Below, in pieces: positions 42,665 to 51,360 of a stretch of DNA of 64,000 nucleotides. A model generated the notes under the pieces. The model saw nothing but the letters and a program-made list of their open reading frames with translations, did no database searches and was not told the origin of the DNA. The translations under genes and the position numbers were made by a program. The stretch spans positions 23,397-87,396 of the forward strand of contig CAJTLS010000010.1 in NCBI GenBank assembly GCA_910577295.1, given 5' to 3'. The stretch is from an uncultured Eubacterium sp. Lineage in GTDB: Bacteria > Bacillota > Clostridia > Lachnospirales > Lachnospiraceae. Numbering within the stretch: the stretch's first letter is position 1; the number at the start of each line of letters is the position of its first letter.

Positions 42665-45007
42665 ATGAAAAATATTTTTTTGATTGCCCTCTCTAATATG
42701 CGAAAGGCAAAAGGCCAGACGGCTTCCATCATCGTTTTGATTCTGATTGCCGCTTCCATGCTTAATCTCTGGCTCATGCTCTCCATGGACTACAAATCAA
42801 ATTTTGACAGATATCACGATAAATTTAACGCAGAACATGTCACTTTAGCAGTGGACGGCAATTCCGATAAAATGCAGGAATTTTTGTCGCAGACGCTCAA
42901 AGACGATAACCGCACCGCACAATACCGGCTGGATAACTGTATGCACATGACCGGCTCGTTTCCTTATAACAGCGGCAAGGTAAATTGCTGGCTTGCCTTT
43001 TTAAATAAGAAAGAGGCTTTAACCCGCACTATCGGTAAAGCGGAAATCGTCGAAGAAAGTAATCTGACAAGCGGCGTATATCTTCCCATGATATATAAAA
43101 CAGACAATATCACCGTGGGAAAACCAATTGATATTTCGATTGGCAGCCACAAAGTGACCTATACGGTGTGCGGTTTCTTTAACAGCATTATGATGGGCTC
43201 GCACAATTGCGTAATAACAGAACTTATACTCACGGAAGATAAGTATGCGGAGCTTGAGCGCAGCGGCTATGCGCCGCAGGCGACGCTGTGTTCCGCGCGG
43301 CTGACGGATAAGTCAGAAAATCTAACATATGAATCATCACTGAAAAGCGCCGTTTCCAAACAGTACCCGAATATCACAATGGTGAGTAACTGCTATGATA
43401 TCGTCTCCCAGTCCCGCTATATTTCACAAATGATTTGTTCGGGAATTATAAGCGCTATGGCATTCTTCGTACTGCTGATTGCCTTTGTGGTAATTGTCTC
43501 AAATATTACCAATTATATCCAGAATAATATGAAGAACCTCGGTATACTGAAAGCCATGGGCTATACGTCAGGACAGTTAATCGGCTCATTATTGCTGCAA
43601 TTCTCAAGCCTGACTTTAATTGCCGCCGTCATTGGCGCGGGAATTTCGTATTCCCTGTTTCCCACGGTCAATACGATGATGATTGCGCAGACGGGAATCC
43701 CCTACGCCATACGGTTTTTACCTGTACCCCTCGTACTTTCAATCACCATTCCAATCGGCGCCGTTGTATTTGCCGTGTGGTTTGCGTCGCGCAGAATAAA
43801 AAAAATTGAGCCTGTGGTGGCGCTCCGCTCCGGCATTCAGACACACAATTTTAAAAACAATCATATCCCGCTGGAACAAACAAAAGCTCCTTTAACGTTT
43901 GCCCTTGCGCTGAAAACCACGTTGTCCGGAGTAAAACATAATATAACCATATGCATTACCATGCTCGTGCTATCCCTTATCGTTGTGTTTTCCGGTTTAA
44001 TGCTTGAAAATGTAATTACAAATACAGCGCCATTTTTGAACTTAATCGTAGGCGAAACCGCAGACAGTTGTATTAATGTGCAGACGGAAGCGGAAGATGA
44101 TTTTCTGCGCAAAATGGATGCGGACGACCGCGTAGAGAAACTCTATCTTTTTACTTCCCTGAATGTATCGCATACAGGGGGCGCGGAGCTTATGGCAACA
44201 ATCTGCAATGATTATTCAAAAATAAACAATCAGGACATCGTATTTGAGGGCAGATTTCCTAAATATAATAATGAAATCGCCATTGCTGCAAAATATGCAA
44301 AAGAAAACGGCATGAAAATCGGGGATGAAATACAGATAACTGCAAATGGAAAACGGGAAAACTATTTAATCTGCGGCTTCACGCAAATCAGCAACAATCT
44401 CGGCAGAGACTGCCTGCTCACAAGGACGGGGTATGAACGGTTGGGATTGCTCACAAATACAAGCTACTACATCCATCTTTCCGGCAAAACCGATATTGAT
44501 GCGTTTAATCTGCAAATGGAAAAGGAGTTTGAGGGCAGTGTAAATACGACAATCAATATAGGTTCCATGATAGACGGCACCGGCAGTGTATATGTCTCGC
44601 TTATAGCAATTATCGTAATCGCCATACTTGCGCTTTCCGCCATTATCGTTGCCTTTGTTCTGTATTTACTTGTGCGTACGGTACTGAATAATAAGCAGCA
44701 CGATTACGGTATACTGAAATCCCTTGGTTTTACTACAGGACAGCTTATCCTGCAGACGGCGCTGTCGTTTATGCCAACCATTATTGTGTCTTCCATAATC
44801 GGGTTGATGGTATGCAGTCTGATAATTAACCCATTAACCGCATTGTTCCTAAGTGGGATTGGAATCGTCAAATGTACTTTCTCCGTTCCTGTCGGATTTG
44901 TCATCGCTGCCGGTATCGGCCTTATCCTATTCGCCTTTGCGACACTGTGCCTGCTTTCTCTGAAAATCAGGAAAATTACACCAAAGTCATTGCTCACAGG
45001 GGAATAA
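42665..45007 (+). CDS. FtsX-like ABC permease with two FtsX domains
   Basis: A 780-residue membrane protein (ATG at 42665 after GGGGTGG). The first membrane segment (about 13-33) precedes a long extracellular region; a three-segment FtsX domain lies at about 260-375 (NNMKNLGILKAMGYTSGQLIGSL), and a second copy ends the protein (KQHDYGILKSLGFTTGQLI, to the C-terminus), with a second extracellular domain between (about 450-660). This two-domain plan resembles MacB-fold proteins that couple ATP use to periplasmic or extracellular work. With the ATPase and sensor pair it makes a four-gene envelope-defence unit. Substrate unknown. Confidence 0.88.
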   Translation: MKNIFLIALSNMRKAKGQTASIIVLILIAASMLNLWLMLSMDYKSNFDRYHDKFNAEHVTLAVDGNSDKMQEFLSQTLKDDNRTAQYRLDNCMHMTGSFPYNSGKVNCWLAFLNKKEALTRTIGKAEIVEESNLTSGVYLPMIYKTDNITVGKPIDISIGSHKVTYTVCGFFNSIMMGSHNCVITELILTEDKYAELERSGYAPQATLCSARLTDKSENLTYESSLKSAVSKQYPNITMVSNCYDIVSQSRYISQMICSGIISAMAFFVLLIAFVVIVSNITNYIQNNMKNLGILKAMGYTSGQLIGSLLLQFSSLTLIAAVIGAGISYSLFPTVNTMMIAQTGIPYAIRFLPVPLVLSITIPIGAVVFAVWFASRRIKKIEPVVALRSGIQTHNFKNNHIPLEQTKAPLTFALALKTTLSGVKHNITICITMLVLSLIVVFSGLMLENVITNTAPFLNLIVGETADSCINVQTEAEDDFLRKMDADDRVEKLYLFTSLNVSHTGGAELMATICNDYSKINNQDIVFEGRFPKYNNEIAIAAKYAKENGMKIGDEIQITANGKRENYLICGFTQISNNLGRDCLLTRTGYERLGLLTNTSYYIHLSGKTDIDAFNLQMEKEFEGSVNTTINIGSMIDGTGSVYVSLIAIIVIAILALSAIIVAFVLYLLVRTVLNNKQHDYGILKSLGFTTGQLILQTALSFMPTIIVSSIIGLMVCSLIINPLTALFLSGIGIVKCTFSVPVGFVIAAGIGLILFAFATLCLLSLKIRKITPKSLLTGE

Positions 45008-45136
45008 ATGGCAACCTCCAATTTACTTTACGATAACATTTACAAATATGCCGTTCTGTAGTAAACTGAAACTATTATAAAGAAAGTATTTGCAGCCATG
45101 AAAAACTTTCTAAAAAAAGAAGATAGGAGAATGCCA

Positions 45137-46324
45137 GTGAAAAGAGAATTTTACAAACCCATAAGTTATCTGCTGACAGCCGCTATGCTTTTGGGAGCAG
45201 CGCTTCCCTCTGCTCCGGCAGCCGCCAAGAAAAAAGCGGCGAAACTGAGTACAAAAAAAATCAGTATTCAAATCGGGGAGAAACAAACTATTAAAGTTAA
45301 GAACGCTTCCAAAAAAGCAAAATGGTCTGTGAAGACAGGTAAAAAATTCATTACATTATCAAAGAAGAAAAAGAAAAGCGTTGTCGTGAAAGGCAAGAAA
45401 GCGGGAAAAGCTTCTGTACTTGCAAAGATTGGCAAGAAAAAACTGACTTGCAAAGTTACGGTGACAAAAGCAGAGGAGAGCAAGAAGACGCCGGACAATT
45501 CAGGCAGCTCTTCCACACCGACGCCGTCCGGTAATCCGGCGACATCGACAGCGACTGCTACCCCGACACCATCCACATCAGCGACGGCTACTGCGACAGC
45601 AACACCTACACCGGCAGCGACACCGGAGTTTGAATCTTCCGAGTTCAAATACGAGGGATTAGACGAGCAGTGGATTAAGGATAATATTGATACATCCAAA
45701 CCGGTTGTTGCCATGAGTTTTGACGACGGGCCGGGAGGCTACAATTCCTATGTCGATTACGGTACACAGATTCAGGAAGCCCTAAAAGCGGCTGGCGCAC
45801 ATGCGACATTCTTCTATATCGGCGCTCACATCAAACATGATGAACAGTCCCGACAAGAAGTAGTAGACGCATGGAAAGCAGGCTTTGAGGTTGCCAATCA
45901 TTCTTATGATTCAAAAGGCTTAAACACGGAAAAAGCGGATACCATCAGGCAGAAAATTGCCAAAACGGATGAAATTCTGCAGGAAATCACAGGATATAAG
46001 AACTTCCTCTTCCGCGCGCCGAACGTAGCCTACAGCAAAACAATGTTTAACGTAATTGAAAAGCCATTTATCGATGTCTCGATTTGGAGCCATGATTATC
46101 AGGAATCAGTAGATAAAGACGCGATTGTAAAAAATGTAACTTCGATTCTGGCAGACGGCGGCATTATCAATATGCACTCGGTACACGAAAAAACCGCACA
46201 GGCAGTTCCGGAAATTCTGGCATATTGCAAAGAAAAGGGATTTCAGGTCGTAAGCGTATCGGAACTTTTTGCCATCAAAGGAAAGAAATTAATGACAGGG
46301 GTTAAATATTTTAATGCCAACTAA
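45137..46324 (+). CDS. Secreted NodB-type polysaccharide deacetylase-like protein, lysine-rich N-terminus
   Basis: A 395-residue exported protein; the GTG at 45137 is 7 nt from AGGAG, with ATGs at 45098 and 45131 as alternatives. Order: signal peptide (ISYLLTAAMLLGAAL), lysine-rich Ig-like domain (about 35-115), a Ser/Thr/Pro linker, and a NodB domain from about 185. Motif 1 is intact (VAMSFDDGPGGY), motif 3 is FLFRAPN, and motif 5 is GIINMHS. Motif 2 reads NHSYDS, where metal-dependent deacetylases have H-S/T-x-x-H, so one metal-binding His is missing. Enzyme activity is therefore uncertain. It overlaps the ogt start by 11 nt. Confidence 0.8.
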   Translation: MKREFYKPISYLLTAAMLLGAALPSAPAAAKKKAAKLSTKKISIQIGEKQTIKVKNASKKAKWSVKTGKKFITLSKKKKKSVVVKGKKAGKASVLAKIGKKKLTCKVTVTKAEESKKTPDNSGSSSTPTPSGNPATSTATATPTPSTSATATATATPTPAATPEFESSEFKYEGLDEQWIKDNIDTSKPVVAMSFDDGPGGYNSYVDYGTQIQEALKAAGAHATFFYIGAHIKHDEQSRQEVVDAWKAGFEVANHSYDSKGLNTEKADTIRQKIAKTDEILQEITGYKNFLFRAPNVAYSKTMFNVIEKPFIDVSIWSHDYQESVDKDAIVKNVTSILADGGIINMHSVHEKTAQAVPEILAYCKEKGFQVVSVSELFAIKGKKLMTGVKYFNAN

Positions 46325-46898
46325 GGGTAGCTCTGTCACACACTATTTACATCATTATGCTTCGCCGCTTGGCAGGATTACTCTGGCAGGCAATGGCGAA
46401 GCATTGATTGGTTTGTGGTTCGAGGGTCAGAAATATTTTGGCTCTACGCTCAGGGAACATTACATAGAAAAAAATCTTCCTGTCTTTGAGCAGGCCGACA
46501 ACTGGCTCGCCATTTATTTTAGCGGCAGAGAACCGGCTTTCACCCCGCCTCTGGCAATCGGAGCAATCGAGACCACACCATTTCGAAAGTCCGTATGGGA
46601 AATTCTGCTTACGATTCCTTTCGGACAGACAATGACTTACGGGGAAGTGGCAGAACAGATTGCAAAGCAACAAAAAATTGCTTCCATGTCTGCACAGGCA
46701 GTCGGTGGGGCAATCGCCCACAACCCGATTTCACTCATGATTCCCTGTCATCGGGTGATTGGAGCAAAAGGTAAATTGATTGGCTATGCCGGAGGCATAA
46801 CGAGAAAGGAAAAACTCCTTTCTATGGAACAAAATGGGAATGGAGGAGACTATGAAAGCAGTTGTAACCCGTGTGACAGAAGCGTCCGTCACCATTGA
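46314..46898 (+). CDS. ogt: Methylated-DNA-protein cysteine methyltransferase
   Basis: Suicide repair enzyme that takes the methyl group from O6-methylguanine. The 194-residue protein has the N-terminal domain (SPLGRITLAGNGEALIGLWF) and the C-terminal Ada-type domain with the helix RKSVWEILLTIPFGQTMTYGEVA and the acceptor Cys in MIPCHRVIGA. The last 20 residues, encoded in the overlap with dtd, are not part of the fold. The ATG at 46314 has AGGGG about 11 nt upstream. Confidence 0.93.
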   Translation: MPTKGSSVTHYLHHYASPLGRITLAGNGEALIGLWFEGQKYFGSTLREHYIEKNLPVFEQADNWLAIYFSGREPAFTPPLAIGAIETTPFRKSVWEILLTIPFGQTMTYGEVAEQIAKQQKIASMSAQAVGGAIAHNPISLMIPCHRVIGAKGKLIGYAGGITRKEKLLSMEQNGNGGDYESSCNPCDRSVRHH

Positions 46899-47292
46899 GC
46901 AACAAGTCAAAGCACAAATTGAAAAGGGATTCCTTGTTCTTCTGGGCATTGGCCCTGACGACACGGAAGCGGACGCTCTGAAACTGGCGGACAAAATCTG
47001 CGGCGTGAGGGTCTTTGAAGATAACGAGGGCAAAATGAACCGCAATCTGGAGCAGGCGGGCGGCCAGCTTCTCGTGGTCTCGCAGTTTACCCTCTACGCC
47101 AATCTGAAAAGCCGCCGCCCCGGATTCAGCGGAGCCGCCAAGCCGGATGTTGCCATCCCTCTCTATGAGAAATTCATTTCCGCCTGCCGGAATGAAGGAT
47201 TTCACGTAGAGCACGGTCAGTTTGGCGCTGATATGAAAGTGGCCTCGGTAAACGACGGGCCCGTAACTTTATTATTTGACACGCAAAATTAA
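46852..47292 (+). CDS. dtd: D-aminoacyl-tRNA deacylase
   Basis: Removes D-amino acids (and glycine) wrongly attached to tRNA. The 146-residue protein has MKAVVTRVTEASVTI, the substrate loop LLVVSQFTLYANLKSRRPGFSGAA (with SQFTL) and the cis-Pro motif region NDGPVTL. The start follows GGAGGAG and overlaps the ogt 3' end by 47 nt, so the two are coupled. Confidence 0.95.
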   Translation: MKAVVTRVTEASVTIEQQVKAQIEKGFLVLLGIGPDDTEADALKLADKICGVRVFEDNEGKMNRNLEQAGGQLLVVSQFTLYANLKSRRPGFSGAAKPDVAIPLYEKFISACRNEGFHVEHGQFGADMKVASVNDGPVTLLFDTQN

Positions 47293-47322
47293 AATTTGAC
47301 GAACGGAGGGAAAACGATTACA

Positions 47323-49419
47323 GTGAAAAAGACAATGAAAATGTTTGCTTTGGCGCTGATATTTTCCGTCTTGCTGAACGGAACCACGATTGCGGCAAAA
47401 CAGGCGAAAAAAACGACAATTAGAACAAAGAAGCTGACATTGAATATTGGTAAGAAAAAGAGTATAACTCTGAAAAATAAGAAAAAGAAAGCGAAGTATA
47501 CTTACAAATCTTCCAGACCGAAAATTGCCAAAGTTTCCAAGAAAGGTAAGATTACCGCACGCAAAGCCGGCAAAGCTAAGATTACCGTTCGGGAAAAACT
47601 GCAGAAAAAGACGAGAAAGGTAGGCGTTGTGAGCGTGACTGTAAGAAAACGGCAGCCAAACAAAAACCAGACTGCGGATACTTCGGCAACCGCTTCCGCT
47701 ACGCCGTCCCCTACGGCAACAGCTACACCACCAACTTCCACCGCTACCGCCACCCCGACCTCTACGGCTACTCCAACGCAAAAACCGACATCTACTCCGG
47801 CACAGCCATCCGATTCCCGCATGAAAGCAACGCCGGATAAATTTACAAATAAACAAAGCGGCGTCGGCTACGGAAAAATGATTCAGACAAAATATTACTC
47901 TACTACTACGGGTAAGGAGAGAAATGCCGTTGTCATTCTTCCTGAGGGTTATACGGAAGAGAAAAAATATCCTGTATTATATCTGTTCCACGGCGGCATG
48001 GGTGATGAAAAGGATTGGGTTTCCGGCAGCGTTCAGACAATGCTTGGCAATATGATTGCCTCTAAGGAAGCAAATGAGATGATATTGGTAATGCCAAATT
48101 GCCGGTGCCGTGAAGATGATTCGGCCGCCAACGCCAATGGATTCGCCCTTGACCATGTGAAGTCCTTTGACAACTTCATCAATGATTTCAGAGATAATCT
48201 CATGCCTTTCATTAATAAGACATATTCCGTTGCCGAAGGCAGGGAAAACACCGCAGTTGCCGGACTCTCCATGGGAGGCCGCGTCTCTCTTCATATCGGG
48301 ATTTCCCTTGCCGACAAAGTTGGATACACAGGAGCTTTCAGTCCTGCCTACGGAATTTTCCCTTACACGAACAACGGTCTGACAGAAGAGGGTCTGTTTA
48401 CGGAAAAGACCTTTACCCTGCCGGATGAATATAAGAACAACACGCTGATTATGATTAATAACGGTCTTCAGGATACGATGGTTCACAAGGAGCCGGAGCG
48501 GTATCACAATGCCCTTACTGCCAATGGCGTAAAACATTTTTACTATACCATTAAGGGCGGGCATGACTGGCCGGTTTGGCGCAATGGTTTTTACAACTTC
48601 GCCCGCTATGTATTTCAGGGCCCGGGCACCTTTGAAGTACCGGCCAATTATGACAAATCCAACAGCGCGGTTGTTTATGGAGAAAAACAGAGCAAGACCT
48701 ACTACTCTACGACAACAAAAAAAGACCGCAAGGTAAATATAATTTTACCGGCCGGTTACACGACGGAAAAGAAATATCCTGTTCTCTACCTCCTGCATGG
48801 AATCGGTGGGGATGAAAACGAGTGGTTGACGGGCAAACCGCAATATGTTATCGGAAACCTGATTGCAAACGGTCAGGCAAAGGAAATGATTGTCGTCATT
48901 CCAAACTGCCGCGCACGGGAAAACGATAAGGCGACCAGCGAATTTACACTTGAGCACTATGCGGCATTCGATAATTTTATTAACGATTTGAGAGACAACC
49001 TCATGCCTTATATGAAAGAAAACTATTCGATTGCCGAGGGGCGCGAAAATACGGCGATTGCCGGATTTTCCATGGGCGGCCGCGAATCTTTAAATATCGG
49101 CCTCAATATGCCGGAAACATTCGGTTATATCGCGGCATTCAGTCCGGGATATGGCGTCTTTGCCTATGAGGCAAATGGCGTTGCCGAAAAAGGGCTGTTT
49201 ACCGAAGAGACATTCCGGCTTCCGGATGAGTATAAGAACAATACGCTTCTTATGCTTAACAATGGAAAGTCTGAGGGCGGTGAAAATGCACTGGGCGGCA
49301 CCTGCCATAAAGTATTGACGAAAAATGGGATTCCCCATATGTTCTATGTCACCGATGGCGGCCATGAGATGAAAGTCTGGAAACACGGATTGTATAATTT
49401 TGCAACACGGATTTTCTAA
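47323..49419 (+). CDS. Secreted tandem CE1-type esterase with lysine-rich Ig-like N-terminus
   Basis: A 698-residue exported protein; the GTG at 47323 lies downstream of GGAGGG (12 nt), with an ATG at 47335 as alternative. Order: signal peptide (MFALALIFSVLLNGTTIAA), lysine-rich Big_2-like domain (about 30-110), Thr/Pro linker, then two similar esterase domains (about 180-440 and 445-698). Each has a YPVLYLxHG strand and a nucleophile elbow (VAGLSMGGRVSL, IAGFSMGGRESL) and a late His (KGGHDWPVW, DGGHEMKVW). The family (esterase D, feruloyl or acetyl-xylan esterases) removes acyl groups from xylan. It is the last gene of a four-gene run. The duplication is recent enough to keep long similar stretches. 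Confidence 0.87.
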   Translation: MKKTMKMFALALIFSVLLNGTTIAAKQAKKTTIRTKKLTLNIGKKKSITLKNKKKKAKYTYKSSRPKIAKVSKKGKITARKAGKAKITVREKLQKKTRKVGVVSVTVRKRQPNKNQTADTSATASATPSPTATATPPTSTATATPTSTATPTQKPTSTPAQPSDSRMKATPDKFTNKQSGVGYGKMIQTKYYSTTTGKERNAVVILPEGYTEEKKYPVLYLFHGGMGDEKDWVSGSVQTMLGNMIASKEANEMILVMPNCRCREDDSAANANGFALDHVKSFDNFINDFRDNLMPFINKTYSVAEGRENTAVAGLSMGGRVSLHIGISLADKVGYTGAFSPAYGIFPYTNNGLTEEGLFTEKTFTLPDEYKNNTLIMINNGLQDTMVHKEPERYHNALTANGVKHFYYTIKGGHDWPVWRNGFYNFARYVFQGPGTFEVPANYDKSNSAVVYGEKQSKTYYSTTTKKDRKVNIILPAGYTTEKKYPVLYLLHGIGGDENEWLTGKPQYVIGNLIANGQAKEMIVVIPNCRARENDKATSEFTLEHYAAFDNFINDLRDNLMPYMKENYSIAEGRENTAIAGFSMGGRESLNIGLNMPETFGYIAAFSPGYGVFAYEANGVAEKGLFTEETFRLPDEYKNNTLLMLNNGKSEGGENALGGTCHKVLTKNGIPHMFYVTDGGHEMKVWKHGLYNFATRIF

Positions 49420-49469
49420 TGGGATAAAAAATAATAGCTAAAATAACATACGGCGCCGAAAACGGTTAG

Positions 49470-49545
49470 CTGTCAGAAATCTGTTTTGACAGAGGGATAG
49501 TGAAGTACGAGCAAAAACAGCTACGCTGCTTTTTGCTCGTACTTC
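49470..49545 (+). other. Two hairpins upstream of the RhuM-like gene
   Basis: CTGTCA...TGACAG at 49470-49492, then a long stem at 49502-49545: GAAGTACGAGCAAAAA pairs perfectly with TTTTTGCTCGTACTTC and the inner CAGC with GCTG, loop TAC, one bulged C. The second is too strong and too poor in a following T-run for a simple terminator, and it lies 30 nt before the ATG at 49575. Confidence 0.6.
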
Positions 49546-49574
49546 TTCCGCTAAGCTTAGGAATGGAGATTATT

Positions 49575-50588
49575 ATGAACCCAAATACAGACTTAATTAT
49601 TTATACAACGGATGACGGTATCACAAAAGTAGAAGCAACTTTTGACGGCGATACCGTTTGGCTGTCACAAGAGCAGATGTCAGAATTATTCCAAAGGGAT
49701 AAGTCCACGATTTCCCGCCATATCAAAAATATTTTTACCGAAGGCGAGTTGGACGAAAAAGTGGTTGTTGCAGAAATTGCAACAACCAGTCCGCACGGTG
49801 CAATGAAAGGAAAAACACAAAGCAATATTACGCGGGTTTATAACCTTGATGTCATTATTTCTGTTGGCTACCGTGTAAAATCACTTCGTGGCACACAGTT
49901 CAGAATTTGGGCTATGGGAATTTTAAAGGAATATATGCAGAAAGGATTTGCTCTTGATGATGAGCGTTTAAAAGGGAACGGCGGCGGTTCTTATTGGAAA
50001 GAACTGCTTGACCGAATCAGAGATATTCGTTCCTCAGAAAAAGTTCTTTACAGACAAGTTCTTGATTTATACGCAACAAGCGTTGATTATAATCCGAAAG
50101 CCGCCGAATCCGTTAAGTTTTTTAAGATTGTTCAAAACAAACTGCACTTTGCGGCTCACGGACATACGGCGGCTGAAGTCATTTATCAGCGGGCAGACGC
50201 AGAAAAGCCGTTTATGGGATTAACTTCGTTTTCGGGTGAAATACCGGCGCTTAAAGATATTGGCGTTGCGAAAAATTATTTATCTGAAACAGAGCTTAAA
50301 GTTCTTAATAATCTTGTTTCCGGTTATTTCGATTTTGCTGAAATCAATGCTATCGAGCATATACCGATGTATATGAGCGACTACATAGACCAGCTTGATA
50401 CAGTACTATCATCTGGCAACAGAAAACTTCTGCAAAACAGCGGAACAATCAGTCACACTCAGGCAATCGAAAAAGCCAAACAAGAATATCGCAAATATCA
50501 GGAGAAAACAATTGCTCCCGTTGAGCAAGCATACCTTGATACCATTCATAATCTTGAAAGAGAAGTAAAAAATCAGATTAAAAAGTAG
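49575..50588 (+). CDS. RhuM-family protein (lone)
   Basis: A 337-residue protein; the ATG at 49575 follows GGAG. The N-terminal part (WLSQEQMSELFQRDKSTISRHIKNIF, about 30-55) is an HTH-like DNA-binding region, and the centre (GYRVKSLRGTQFRIWAMGILKEYM) is the signature of the Virulence_RhuM family. The C-terminus is helical and charged. RhuM proteins are common on genomic islands and beside restriction systems, with unknown activity. Here no restriction or phage gene is adjacent, which suggests an isolated acquisition. Confidence 0.85.
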   Translation: MNPNTDLIIYTTDDGITKVEATFDGDTVWLSQEQMSELFQRDKSTISRHIKNIFTEGELDEKVVVAEIATTSPHGAMKGKTQSNITRVYNLDVIISVGYRVKSLRGTQFRIWAMGILKEYMQKGFALDDERLKGNGGGSYWKELLDRIRDIRSSEKVLYRQVLDLYATSVDYNPKAAESVKFFKIVQNKLHFAAHGHTAAEVIYQRADAEKPFMGLTSFSGEIPALKDIGVAKNYLSETELKVLNNLVSGYFDFAEINAIEHIPMYMSDYIDQLDTVLSSGNRKLLQNSGTISHTQAIEKAKQEYRKYQEKTIAPVEQAYLDTIHNLEREVKNQIKK

Positions 50589-50616
50589 GGCGCAATGCCC
50601 TGCCGGTTTTATTTTT

Positions 50617-51216
50617 TTACTGTGCCGGTCTAAAATCAGCGGCCGGATGTTTACACACCGGACATACAAAATCTTCTGGCAGAGTCTCTCCCTCATAAAT
50701 ATAGCCGCAGACCGTACAGACAAACCCCTTTTTCTTTTCCGGCGGCGCCGGCTTTATGTGGTCTTGATAATATTGATACGTTACTGACGGCACGCCGGAA
50801 AGCACGGCGGCGTCTGTGACATCCGCCAGAAACAGCGTATGTGTTCCCAAATCGGTCATGGAAACAACACTCGCACAAAGATAGGCGTTTGTTTCCTTGG
50901 CAAGGAATATCAGCCCATTTTGCGAGCGGTAAAATTCAATCCCCTCCGCCTTGTTTACCTCTGCCCCGCTTTGAAATCCCCAATGACGGTATGTTGCAAA
51001 CGTGGATTTTTCACTTAGCACGGATACGTTAAAAATACCTGTCTTTACTATCATATCGTGAGTATAGTTATCTTTGTTTACTGCCACGACAATCCGATTA
51101 GGGGAAACCGTCACCTGTGTGACCGTATTGACAACACATCCGTTGTCTTTATCTCCGTCCCGTGCAGTTAAAATATATAACCCGTAGCTGAGACGAAACA
51201 TTGCGCTCATATCCAT
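50617..51216 (-). CDS. Flavin reductase-like protein fused to rubredoxin
   Basis: A 199-residue electron-transfer protein. Residues 1-150 form the FMN-binding split-barrel of flavin reductases (MDMSAMFRLSYGLYILTAR, CVVNTVTQVTVSPNRIVVAV). After a short linker the C-terminal 35 residues form a small rubredoxin (FVCTVCGYIYEGETLPEDFVCPVC) with two C-x-x-C iron knuckles, of the short rubrerythrin type. This arrangement is known in high-molecular-weight rubredoxins of clostridia and Moorella, which pass electrons to oxygen- or NO-reducing flavoproteins. The partner is not nearby. Confidence 0.88.
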   Translation of the reverse strand: MDMSAMFRLSYGLYILTARDGDKDNGCVVNTVTQVTVSPNRIVVAVNKDNYTHDMIVKTGIFNVSVLSEKSTFATYRHWGFQSGAEVNKAEGIEFYRSQNGLIFLAKETNAYLCASVVSMTDLGTHTLFLADVTDAAVLSGVPSVTYQYYQDHIKPAPPEKKKGFVCTVCGYIYEGETLPEDFVCPVCKHPAADFRPAQ

Positions 51217-51315
51217 ATTTTACTCTCCTCCTACTTATTTTAATATTTGCAAATTACCGAAAGCAGACTGACAGAAAGGCATAGCTCTCCCAACCTCCAG
51301 ACTTTCTTGTAAGAG

Positions 51316-51352
51316 AAAAAGGATATCAGGAATTAACCCTGATATCCTTTTT
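51316..51352. terminator. Strong intrinsic terminator after the GH127 gene
   Basis: AAAAAGGATATCAGG, loop, CCTGATATCCTTTTTT. A perfect stem with T-run on both strands, downstream of the minus-strand GH127 gene. Confidence 0.9.
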
Positions 51353-51360
51353 TATTTTTC

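Noticed and set aside
47502..47856. Minus-strand ORFs opposite the Thr/Pro linker of the double esterase (Gly/Val/Arg-rich)
   Set aside because: They are shadows of the repetitive linker codons; the same effect appears at 45268-45714 and 35370-35777.
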